Below, one piece after another: positions 1-6,515 of a DNA stretch of 13,817 nucleotides (within the stretch, counting starts at the first letter, position 1; every line of letters begins with the position of its first letter). A program made the position numbers and the translations under genes. Below the pieces are notes generated by a model. That model had not been told where the DNA came from, searched no databases, and saw nothing but the letters and a program-made list of their open reading frames with translations. The stretch comes from Methanosarcinales archaeon (GTDB taxonomy: Archaea > Halobacteriota > Methanosarcinia > Methanosarcinales > Methanogasteraceae), in contig JAUVEF010000010.1 of assembly GCA_030594905.1 (NCBI GenBank), forward strand, positions 1-13,817. The letters are read 5' to 3'.

Positions 1-246
1 ACCGGACTACCTGACGGCAGCATTGATGTGGCTCTGCTCTACGATGTGTTTCACAAGTTGAGCGATCCTGACAGCGTGCTTGAGGAGTTGCATCGTGTGC
101 TAAAGCCGGACGGGATTCTGTCGTTCAGCGACCACCATATGAAAGAAGATGAGATCAGGTCCAGAGTGACAGAGAGCGGATTGTTTGAGTTATCGGAGAA
201 GGGCAACAAGACGTGCAGTTTTCTTTGTTGTTCTGCACAGGAGTGA
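1..246 (+). CDS. SAM-dependent class I methyltransferase, C-terminal part
   Basis: The frame is open from base 1 and ends in TGA at 244-246, so this is the 3' end of a gene that begins outside the window. About 81 residues are visible. The stretch reading DGSIDVALLYDVFHKLSDP, followed by LEELHRVLKPDGILSFSDHH, is the motif IV-VI region of class I (Rossmann-fold) methyltransferases: the acidic DVA(L)LYDVFHKL strand, then the LKPDG turn and the following beta strand. The SAM-binding glycine-rich motif I would lie upstream and cannot be seen. The substrate cannot be inferred; small-molecule methylases and ArsM/UbiE-like proteins share this layout. The GTG at 28 is in frame but lies inside the conserved fold and is not a likely start. 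Confidence 0.8.
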   Translation, partial: TGLPDGSIDVALLYDVFHKLSDPDSVLEELHRVLKPDGILSFSDHHMKEDEIRSRVTESGLFELSEKGNKTCSFLCCSAQE

Positions 247-275
247 TTTTCATTTCTTTGGCGATCTGGAACTAA

Positions 276-464
276 TGTTTAAAGAAGTTTCAGGATTATC
301 AAACCAAGTGGGATATTCGATTTCACTACTTTCGCGCGCAGACCTCGGAAAAAGCAGAAATGGCGGTCCACCACAACCAGACCTCCCGTCCCGCGAATGC
401 CGGAGGCTTGAACGAAACGGAGTCGGGGGTCGTGACTGTAAAATGGGAAAGATACATTTTATAG
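276..464 (+). pseudogene. Possible gene remnant (about 62 open codons without a start)
   Basis: This frame is open from just after a TAA at 273-275 to a TAG at 462-464. It translates to a protein-like composition, beginning LKKFQDYQTKWDIRFHYF and ending SGVVTVKWERYIL. It has no ATG, GTG or TTG near its beginning; the first ATG is at 360 and would give only 34 codons. The base composition, rich in G+C in the middle, contrasts with the AT-rich gene that follows. It may be the 3' end of a decayed gene, for example a transposase tail, but I recognise no motif. Chance openness is a real alternative. The TAG overlaps the TATA-like sequence proposed for the next gene. Confidence 0.2.
457..464 (+). 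promoter_or_regulatory. TATA-like box for the five-helix membrane protein gene
   Basis: TTTTATAG is centred about 32 bases before the ATG at 493. The region between holds no Shine-Dalgarno motif, so transcription would start almost at the ATG, giving a leaderless or nearly leaderless mRNA. Confidence 0.4.
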
Positions 465-492
465 AACGTTGAATATGGCAACGTAAAAATGA

Positions 493-1395
493 ATGTGCTC
501 TATGGCTGGACAAACCGATGGATTTAAATTTGCAGTAACATTGCTTGCGGCTTTTGGGGCTGTTTTGCTTACGGTGTATGATCATTTTCAAGGTATAGCT
601 GTTGACGAGCGTTCGTATGTATTTGCTATTAAAGTCCTCTCTTGTATGATACTGGTAGTATTCTTCTTTGTAATGTATATTTTTCTTAAGGGATATTATT
701 TTGAAACCATTCACCCGATTGTCGGTGATTTGGCTCGGATGATGTATGAGATGGCTTTTTTGTTGTTCGTCTCATTCGTAGTATATGGCTTCCTTTATCT
801 CGTTGAAACCGATCTCCCAGTCATTGCAGATATAGTTATATTTATTGTTATGGGGATAATATTTCTTATAATCATCATTCGGTTGGAAATGAAAGCACAA
901 TTGCATGAATGTCCAGGCGGTGGGTGTATACGGGTAGCATTGGAAGGTCTTGCCTTTTTTTGCATGTTATTACTATGTTCGAACATTTTATTTCCGGTTT
1001 TATTTACCACACTTTCAAACTCTCCATTACAAGGTGATGCTGTGATTGATATGGAGAGTATTAACTGCGGGGATGATACGCAAATCCCTGTTTTTATTAA
1101 AGTAACTGGTCTGAATACCAATATATTAATAAATTTATCTAAAGAAAATTCTAATCATAGTTTAATTGGAATAGACTCAATTAAATTAGATCCAATACAT
1201 AATCCAGATAAAACATCACATGGAGAGAATTTAATATTGGTTGGTAATGCATTGGGCTACGGAAGTTACAATGTTTTTATAAACACCACTGACCTTACCG
1301 TAGGATATTATGAGCTATCGTGTATACGAAAAGATGGATATACAGTAAAGGGATTCTACATATTAAACAACTGTCAGCAGTCACGAATCAAATAA
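493..1395 (+). CDS. Five-helix membrane protein with C-terminal extracytoplasmic domain, unknown function
   Basis: This is a 300-residue protein that I do not recognise. Five hydrophobic segments are visible at about residues 11-29, 43-66, 85-104, 108-131 and 147-171. A hydrophilic, asparagine- and threonine-rich C-terminal domain of about 125 residues follows (roughly 175-300). It alternates short hydrophobic and polar runs, as beta-sandwich domains do, and contains cysteines 192, 277 and 294, which could form a disulfide if the domain is outside the cell. Cysteines 140 and 145 sit in a short loop before the last helix (HECPGGGC). The ATG at 493 is preferred because a TATA-like box lies about 32 bases upstream; ATG 502 is the alternative. 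Codon choice, with many ATA, TTA and AAT, is clearly more AT-rich than in the housekeeping genes nearby, most strongly in the second half. That fits recent acquisition or weak selection. The gene stands alone on its strand. Confidence 0.7.
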   Translation: MCSMAGQTDGFKFAVTLLAAFGAVLLTVYDHFQGIAVDERSYVFAIKVLSCMILVVFFFVMYIFLKGYYFETIHPIVGDLARMMYEMAFLLFVSFVVYGFLYLVETDLPVIADIVIFIVMGIIFLIIIIRLEMKAQLHECPGGGCIRVALEGLAFFCMLLLCSNILFPVLFTTLSNSPLQGDAVIDMESINCGDDTQIPVFIKVTGLNTNILINLSKENSNHSLIGIDSIKLDPIHNPDKTSHGENLILVGNALGYGSYNVFINTTDLTVGYYELSCIRKDGYTVKGFYILNNCQQSRIK

Positions 1396-1402
1396 TCTAA
1401 TA

Positions 1403-1438
1403 GCATCACAACTCAAGAATCAGCTGACTGATTGATGC
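1403..1438. other. Nested inverted repeat just after the membrane protein gene
   Basis: AATCAG (1418-1423) and CTGATT (1428-1433) form a hairpin with loop CTGA. GCATC (1403-1407) can pair with GATGC (1434-1438) to enclose it. It lies 8 bases after the stop codon, so it may mark the 3' end of that mRNA. No T-run follows, so a simple archaeal oligo-T terminator is not indicated. Confidence 0.3.
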
Positions 1439-1580
1439 CCCACAGTTATTACGACTGGGACTGAAATGATGTGCATATATTATGGCAATACTGCTAAACA
1501 ACGCGTGAGACGATACAATCCACATTAGACTTATAGTATCGTTGTTGACTTACCCCAGAGTTTTACTGCGATAAATGCGC

Positions 1581-1844
1581 TCATGAGCGTCGTCGGTAAA
1601 CATCACGTCTGTGCCCGATATGAAACACAGTCACGATCTGCTCACCGTTGTCAACCTCATAGATCACGCGATAATCACCAACCCGGATCCGCCACCCCGC
1701 CCGACCGATCAGTTTCTTGCAGCCGCGTGGCAGTGGATCTTCCCCCAGTCGCAGTATAGATTCCTTTATCCGCTCAAAGGATCTGACAGGAATGTGGGAT
1801 AGTTCCTTCTTGGCATGCCGCAGGATAAATAGTCTATAACTCAC
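1581..1844 (-). CDS. RelE/ParE-family toxin
   Basis: This 87-residue protein has the RelE/ParE-superfamily layout. An N-terminal strand reads YRLFILRHAKKEL. It is followed by two helices (about 14-33), the KKLIGRAGWRIRVGDYRVIY core (43-62), and a final strand and tail, VFHIGHRRDVYRRR (73-86). RelE-type members cleave mRNA on the ribosome, usually through conserved basic and aromatic residues; R52, R54, R59, H78, R79 and Y83 are candidates here. The start is GTG at 1844, overlapping the antitoxin stop as GTGA, a typical arrangement for translational coupling in toxin-antitoxin pairs. The length matches the family. Activity cannot be judged from sequence; ParE-like gyrase inhibition is the alternative. 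Confidence 0.88.
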   Translation of the reverse strand: MSYRLFILRHAKKELSHIPVRSFERIKESILRLGEDPLPRGCKKLIGRAGWRIRVGDYRVIYEVDNGEQIVTVFHIGHRRDVYRRRS

Positions 1845-2050
1845 CCTGATCCACTTTCGACCTCTTTTACGGCTTGTTCAAAAGGAATCGCCTCATCACC
1901 AGATGCTTTCGCCGCATCATAAGCACGAATTGATTCCAGCTCCTCCTCGTCTTCGAGTAGCCTGTGATAGTCGTCGATGCTGATGAGAACGCCGATGCGC
2001 GTCCCGGCATCATCGGTCACATATTTTGCTGCGGTCGCAACTCCAGACAT
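1841..2050 (-). CDS. RelB/Phd-type antitoxin partner of the RelE-like toxin
   Basis: This is a 69-residue acidic protein directly upstream of, and overlapping, the RelE-family gene. The core VLISIDDYHRLLEDEEELES resembles the strand-helix of Phd/YefM and short RelB-like antitoxins (typical form: V-L-h-s-h-E-D-Y-E-R-L-L-E). The C-terminal part, IRAYDAAKASGDEAIPFEQA, is the expected toxin-wrapping tail. I place the start at ATG 2050 because AGGAG at 2056-2060 lies five bases before it. A longer frame reaches 2143, but its extra N-terminus is glycine-rich and has no family resemblance. The N-terminal beta strand would bind the operator DNA, so the pair is probably autoregulated. Confidence 0.85.
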   Translation of the reverse strand: MSGVATAAKYVTDDAGTRIGVLISIDDYHRLLEDEEELESIRAYDAAKASGDEAIPFEQAVKEVESGSG

Positions 2051-2139
2051 GTTATCTCCTGGTCGATACATATTTTCGTAATCATTATTTAATCCACCGC
2101 CCCCGGCCTCCGCAGCAGACATAAGCGGTGACATCCGCA

Positions 2140-2358
2140 TCACATCGCAATCCTAACCGTTGGTAGGATGTTTTTGATCAACCTTTTTCTGAAAAAGGTT
2201 GGTGCTCCTGATCCTGCAGGCAGCAGCCAGTCATGCCCCACTTCATCGATCCATTCATCCCTGCAGTTCGGACATATTTCAACCGTAGCCCACACACCCT
2301 TCACAAGCTCTCGCCTCTCCTCTACCAGTTCGGAATCGCAGAACGGACATTTTGTCAT
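2140..2358 (-). CDS. YgiT/MqsA-type zinc-ribbon protein
   Basis: This is a 72-residue protein. The sequence MTKCPFCDSELVEERRELV, then a short linker and EICPNCRDEWIDE, gives two CxxC knuckles (C4, C7 and a second pair near residues 30-33). This is the arrangement of YgiT-type zinc fingers found at the N-terminus of MqsA antitoxins. The helix-turn-helix half of full MqsA is absent. The start is ATG 2358, preceded by a strong GGAGGG at 2365-2370 with six bases of spacing; the longer frame to 2382 lacks such support. The last third is encoded across an inverted repeat (2180-2200) that recurs elsewhere in the window, so the original C-terminus may have been replaced by repeat insertion. It lies 89 bases upstream of the RelB/RelE-like pair on the same strand and could belong to the module or be an orphan. 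Confidence 0.7.
   Translation of the reverse strand: MTKCPFCDSELVEERRELVKGVWATVEICPNCRDEWIDEVGHDWLLPAGSGAPTFFRKRLIKNILPTVRIAM
2170..2204. repeat. Dispersed hairpin repeat, copy A
   Basis: GTTTTTGATCAA leads into a hairpin with nine paired bases (AACCTTTTT at 2180-2188, AAAAAGGTT at 2192-2200) and loop CTG, then GGTG. A closely similar unit is found at 11284-11316. This copy lies inside the 3' end of the zinc-ribbon gene and supplies its last residues. Confidence 0.6.
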
Positions 2359-2522
2359 GATGAACCCTCCAAATCCTCTCAACGATCTCTTCGTAATTTC
2401 GATTCTTTTTTCCAGTTTCTATAATTCAATATGAGTTGTCAAGTATAATAAACGCATTACACCACTTTGTAGATAGGAGACCATCTGAATCTGAGAACAG
2501 GCTGACACGAACACGCCCCCAT

Positions 2523-3641
2523 TCACCCCTCCAGCGCACGCAGCGGAAACACAAGCGTCACCGCCACAGCAGCGCCGGTAACCAGAAACAGCCCCGCATA
2601 ATCGAGATAACCAAGCATCCCCGCGCCAAGAATCGGCATCACGGTAAACCCAGCATAAGTATAGGTATTAAACGCGCCCATCGTCATGCCACGCTTGAGA
2701 TTGAGTGATGCCGCCCCTGTGACCAGACCGACCAGCGCAAAACCTGATCCCGCGCCCATGATGGTAAGCCCGATCGGATGGAGAACCGTCATCGCGATGC
2801 CTGCGCTTGTTATCGCGATTCCCGTCCGGATCATGCGCTTTTCCGTGATGTTCAGACGCCCACAGATCAGTGAAGTCATCATTGTCCCAAGATATACACC
2901 AATAAGCGCAAGCCCCTGAAGAGACGGGCTTAAATCCGTGCATGACGGGAAATAAGCAACAAGAACTCCGGTTCCACCAAAGAGAACGAAAGAAACTATC
3001 CACATCTGGAGGTACTGTGGATTAAAGAGGACCGTAGATAGCCCGACACGCTGAGCTGCGGAGGTCTGCGAGGAAGCCTGCGACATCACACCCGGGGCAG
3101 GGACATGGGTCATGGGATCGCGAGCCTCTTTCAGCGAGAGCGACATCGCAAGCGCTGGTAGTGCGAGTACACAGAATACCAGTATCCCGCCCTTCAAATA
3201 AGAATCCAGGAGTACGGCAGCGACGCCAACGCCTGCGGCAAGCCCGAAATTGAGCAAAAAATTAAACTCCCCGATGTAACGCTTCGATCCCTTGAGCCGG
3301 GTCAGCATCGAGAATGCCGCGGGGAAGAACGCGCTACAGGCACACCCTTCCATGAAACGCGCAGAGACAAGCATGGCAGGATCCTCGAAATAGAGAAGCA
3401 TCGCTCCTGACACAATCGTCAGAACGATGCTAAGCGAGATAAACGGTGGATTTCCATATCGGTCCGCAAGCAGCCCTATCGGGATCATCGTAACGAGTGC
3501 CCCGGCAAAATACGCGGAGAAGAGCATGCTCTGTGTCATCGCATCGCCCCTCGAAAGAGCGGGCAGGATCGGTATGACTGTGTCTGAGAGCCCCATGATC
3601 ACAAAAACTGATAGATACAGACATGCACGCACCCAGTTCAT
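2523..3641 (-). CDS. Major facilitator superfamily transporter
   Basis: This is a 372-residue polytopic membrane protein, slightly short for the family (about 400), with around 12 hydrophobic segments. The loop between helices 2 and 3 carries MFS motif A as IGLLADRYG (residues 55-63). The first helix begins at about residue 7 and contains GLSDTVIPILPAL, a layout common in drug:proton antiporter-like MFS proteins. The centre has a polar loop (around residues 180-200, rich in Ser, Gln and Ala) separating the two six-helix halves. The substrate cannot be predicted. The start is ATG 3641: the frame continues upstream, but that part overlaps the divergent MCM gene and is not hydrophobic. There is no Shine-Dalgarno motif. 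A TATA-like element sits about 30 bases upstream and appears shared with the helicase gene, so the mRNA is probably leaderless. Confidence 0.85.
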   Translation of the reverse strand: MNWVRACLYLSVFVIMGLSDTVIPILPALSRGDAMTQSMLFSAYFAGALVTMIPIGLLADRYGNPPFISLSIVLTIVSGAMLLYFEDPAMLVSARFMEGCACSAFFPAAFSMLTRLKGSKRYIGEFNFLLNFGLAAGVGVAAVLLDSYLKGGILVFCVLALPALAMSLSLKEARDPMTHVPAPGVMSQASSQTSAAQRVGLSTVLFNPQYLQMWIVSFVLFGGTGVLVAYFPSCTDLSPSLQGLALIGVYLGTMMTSLICGRLNITEKRMIRTGIAITSAGIAMTVLHPIGLTIMGAGSGFALVGLVTGAASLNLKRGMTMGAFNTYTYAGFTVMPILGAGMLGYLDYAGLFLVTGAAVAVTLVFPLRALEG

Positions 3642-3666
3642 GATTTTAGTTATTCGGATCAAAACC

Positions 3667-3674
3667 CTAAATAC
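3667..3674. promoter_or_regulatory. TATA-like element between divergent MFS and mcm genes
   Basis: CTAAATAC on the plus strand (GTATTTAG on the minus strand) is centred near 3671. That is about 28 bases before the preferred mcm ATG (3699) and 30 bases before the MFS ATG (3641). No second TATA-like sequence is obvious for either gene, so one element may direct transcription both ways. Confidence 0.45.
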
Positions 3675-3698
3675 ATGCTGACACGATTCCTGACATGC

Positions 3699-5786
3699 AT
3701 GGAAACCAGCACATCTGCCCAGTGGGAAAAGTTTTTTAACCGGTATTATCTTGGGGATATCATTGCTCTTGCGAACGAATACCCTGAAAAGCGTAGTTTG
3801 TACGTTGATTTTGTAAACATCGAGAAATTTGATTCCGATCTGGCAGAAGATCTTCTGATGCACCCTGACCGGGTTCTTGGCGTTGCAGAGGAGGCATTGC
3901 AGAGTTTGGACCTCCCGATCGACAAGACACTATCGGATGCACATCTGCGGATCATGGATATCCCGCAAAAGGTGAATATACGTGACCTGCGCAGCGAGCA
4001 CATATCAAAGCTGATCGCGATCGACGGGCTTGTGCGCATGGCAACCGAGGTGCGCCCGAGAATACGGGTTGCGGCATTCGAATGCGGCGGATGCGGGGAG
4101 ACAATGTTCATGACCCAGCCGAGCGGGAGATTCGTAGAGCCTTACATCTGTAAAAATAGTGAATGCGGAAGAAAAGGGTCATTTAAGGTAAATCTGACAG
4201 AATCCGAGTTCGTAGATGCACAAAAACTGCGGGTACAGGAGTCTCCTGAGGATCTGCGCGGGGGCGAGCAGCCACAGACTCTTGACATCAACATCGAGGA
4301 TGATATTGCCGGGCTTGTGTCGCCGGGCGGTCGCGTGATCACCACCGGGATCCTGCGGTCGTACCAGCGGATCACACGGGAGGGCAAAAGCACGTTCTTT
4401 GACATCATACTCGACACCGTTTCCATCGAAATGCGTGACAAGGAGTTTAAAGAGATCGAAATCACTCCTGAAGAGGAAGACGAGATCATCGAGCTGAGCA
4501 AAGACCCGGAAATATACAAAACTTTTGTTAAATCGATTGCCCCTTCAATTTATGGATATGAAGATGTTAAAGAAGCGCTTGCGCTCCAGTTGATGTCAGG
4601 TATCCCAAAGAACCTTCCGGACGGGGCAAGGATTCGCGGGGACGTGCATGTGCTGCTTGTCGGCGATCCCGGGATTGCCAAGTCTCAATTACTGCGATAC
4701 ATCGTTAAACTGGCTCCACGTGGGATATACACGAGTGGACGTAGTTCAAGCGCTGCGGGCCTTACGGCGGCGGCTGTCCGCGATGAATTCGGCGATGGCA
4801 GGTGGACTCTTGAGGCTGGCGCACTTGTTCTTGCCGATCAGGGCATAGCAGCGGTCGATGAGATGGATAAGATGCGAGCAGAGGATAGGAGCGCTATTCA
4901 TGAAGCAATGGAGCAGCAAACGGTAAGTATAGCAAAAGCAGGTATTATAGCAACTCTGAAATCAAGATGCTCACTTCTTGGTGCGGCAAATCCAAAATAC
5001 GGAAGATTCGATCCTTATGAGGGGATCGCGCAACAGATCCAGATGGCGCCCGCGCTCATGTCCAGATTCGACCTGATATTCGTGCTCAAAGATGAGCCTG
5101 ACATTGGCAGGGATACTGCGATCGCAACCCATATTCTCGGTGCGCACCACGCAGGCGAGCTACACGCGCACAAAACGCACATCTCTGGCAGTGGTATCAC
5201 CGATACGGACATCAAGACTGCGATGGAGATCATCAATCCCAAAATCATGCCCGACATCCTCCGAAAGTACATAGCGTATGCGAAAAAGGAGATTTATCCG
5301 ATCATGGACGAGGAAGCGCGGAATCAACTGATCGAATTCTATCTTGGGTTGAGACGACAGGGTGAGGACCGGGATTCGCCTGTGCCGGTAACTGCAAGGC
5401 AGCTTGAGGCGCTGGTGCGGCTATGCGAGGCGAGTGCACGGATCAGACTCAGCAACGAGATCACAACCGACGACTCGCAGCGCGTGATTCGGGTAGTGGA
5501 GAGCTGTCTGCGGCAGGTCGCTTTCGACGCCGAGACCGGTAAGTTTGATGTCGACATCCTGACCACCGGCGTGAGCAAGAGCCAGCGCGACAAGATCAAG
5601 ACGCTACGCAACATCATCCGGGAAGTTGAAAACGAGCATAGTGGCATGGCTCCGAAGGAAGATGTCTTTGCAAGAGCGGCAGAGCAGGGATTCGAGAAAG
5701 AGTACGTGGATGAGTTGATCAAGAGGCTCAAGACGCAGGGCGAGTTGTATGAGCCGACACCTGATCATATCCGGCTGACCGGTTGA
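3699..5786 (+). CDS. mcm: Archaeal replicative DNA helicase MCM
   Basis: This is a 695-residue MCM, the hexameric 3'-5' helicase that unwinds the chromosome at replication forks. Residues are numbered from ATG 3699. The N-terminal domain carries a zinc knuckle, C129-x2-C132-x18-C151-x4-C156, within the OB-fold region. The AAA+ domain has Walker A GDPGIAKSQ (322-330), the ARGIYTSGRSSSAAGLTAA segment that follows it, Walker B AAVDEMDKM (about 384-392), a sensor 1 asparagine in AANPKYGRFDP, and the arginine finger motif SRFD (455-458). The last 80 residues form the usual winged helix (EDVFARAAEQGFEKEYVDEL). Length is normal for the family, all key residues are present and no intein is seen. ATG 3675 would add eight residues; 3699 is preferred because its spacing from the TATA-like element suits a leaderless transcript and no Shine-Dalgarno precedes either codon. 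No other replication gene is visible nearby. Confidence 0.97.
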   Translation: METSTSAQWEKFFNRYYLGDIIALANEYPEKRSLYVDFVNIEKFDSDLAEDLLMHPDRVLGVAEEALQSLDLPIDKTLSDAHLRIMDIPQKVNIRDLRSEHISKLIAIDGLVRMATEVRPRIRVAAFECGGCGETMFMTQPSGRFVEPYICKNSECGRKGSFKVNLTESEFVDAQKLRVQESPEDLRGGEQPQTLDINIEDDIAGLVSPGGRVITTGILRSYQRITREGKSTFFDIILDTVSIEMRDKEFKEIEITPEEEDEIIELSKDPEIYKTFVKSIAPSIYGYEDVKEALALQLMSGIPKNLPDGARIRGDVHVLLVGDPGIAKSQLLRYIVKLAPRGIYTSGRSSSAAGLTAAAVRDEFGDGRWTLEAGALVLADQGIAAVDEMDKMRAEDRSAIHEAMEQQTVSIAKAGIIATLKSRCSLLGAANPKYGRFDPYEGIAQQIQMAPALMSRFDLIFVLKDEPDIGRDTAIATHILGAHHAGELHAHKTHISGSGITDTDIKTAMEIINPKIMPDILRKYIAYAKKEIYPIMDEEARNQLIEFYLGLRRQGEDRDSPVPVTARQLEALVRLCEASARIRLSNEITTDDSQRVIRVVESCLRQVAFDAETGKFDVDILTTGVSKSQRDKIKTLRNIIREVENEHSGMAPKEDVFARAAEQGFEKEYVDELIKRLKTQGELYEPTPDHIRLTG

Positions 5787-6515
5787 CTGGCTGGCTGACA
5801 TGGGGCAATAATTCGGGACTGTCGCAAAATAATCTGGGTCAAGCCAAACCCCCTTAAGCATATTTGTGATATTAAATAACATTCGTGAAATTCCTGCAAT
5901 CCGTGTTTTATTTATGGGATTTCCCGTAAAAAGTGATAAAATTGGCATAAAAGATCACGGACAGCACAAATAACGAATCGCATGAATATAGATGATGTCG
6001 GGTGCCATCAGATAACTGTACTACCTTGGTTCCAGTGAGCACTTAGTGATAGTAAGGTCTTGATATGTGAATTGCCAATATAACCAGACAAAAGCAGTTA
6101 AAGGGGGGTTTTGTGCGAGCGGGCGTGTGGGGAGTGGGGAGTGGGGGTTAGTGTGGTAAAAAGAGTTTGGAAACCCGCTCACACGAATATCACTACTATG
6201 CAAGAGTATTTAAGCATTTCGGTTCAACAATTATATAATTGATGATTACATATCAGTAGTTAAAATAAATAATACGGTATACTGCTTAGCCAGAGCGACA
6301 ATTGATTTGCTTACTTTGGACGCTTTCCTGTTGGGATTGATCGCGTTCGAGGGGCATAACGTGGTTGCATATACCGGGGTGGGGCGGCCTTGTAAGACTG
6401 AAATCGGATGTGCCGATACCGCAGTAGGGGAATGCCCGACTAACACAACCAAAGTAATCGATGGAAAACGCCCGGGGACTTTTCAGATAGCGCAGCGGCA
6501 AACATACTCGAATCA
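5787..6515. other. Intergenic region with G-rich tract and inverted repeats, no convincing gene
   Basis: The region lies between the convergent ends of mcm and argH. It contains a repeat-like ATTCGTG stretch (5881-5926), the G-rich tract in an inverted repeat (6113-6184) and a perfect 14-base palindrome, CAATTATATAATTG (6228-6241), in an AT-rich patch. From about 6300 the composition turns markedly G+C-richer. Frames on both strands stay open there for 60-80 codons, but none has a recognisable motif or a promoter and ribosome-binding context that I trust. Confidence 0.6.
6113..6184. repeat. Inverted repeat enclosing a G-quadruplex-forming tract
   Basis: GTGCGAGCGGG (6113-6123) and CCCGCTCACAC (6174-6184) can pair over 11 positions with one mismatch. 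Two or three weaker pairs extend the stem outward. Inside lies GGG-CGTGT-GGGG-AGT-GGGG-AGT-GGGGG (6121-6147), which meets the usual four-run G-quadruplex pattern; its first run overlaps the left arm. Confidence 0.5.

Noticed and set aside
250..714. 154-codon open frame on the minus strand
   Set aside because: It overlaps the start of the plus-strand membrane protein gene. Its translation is low-complexity basic/serine-rich sequence with no motif, typical of an antisense shadow.
2140..2143. Antitoxin start at 2143
   Set aside because: The extra 31 residues have no family resemblance, while ATG 2050 has a well-placed AGGAG.
3642..3863. N-terminal extension of the MFS gene to 3863
   Set aside because: The added 74 residues overlap the divergent mcm gene, are not hydrophobic and do not resemble MFS N-termini. 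ATG 3641 immediately precedes the first helix.
4142..4519. Antisense open frames within mcm (also 3746-4111, 5015-5272, 5339-5731)
   Set aside because: They are serine- and arginine-rich shadow translations of a strongly conserved gene.
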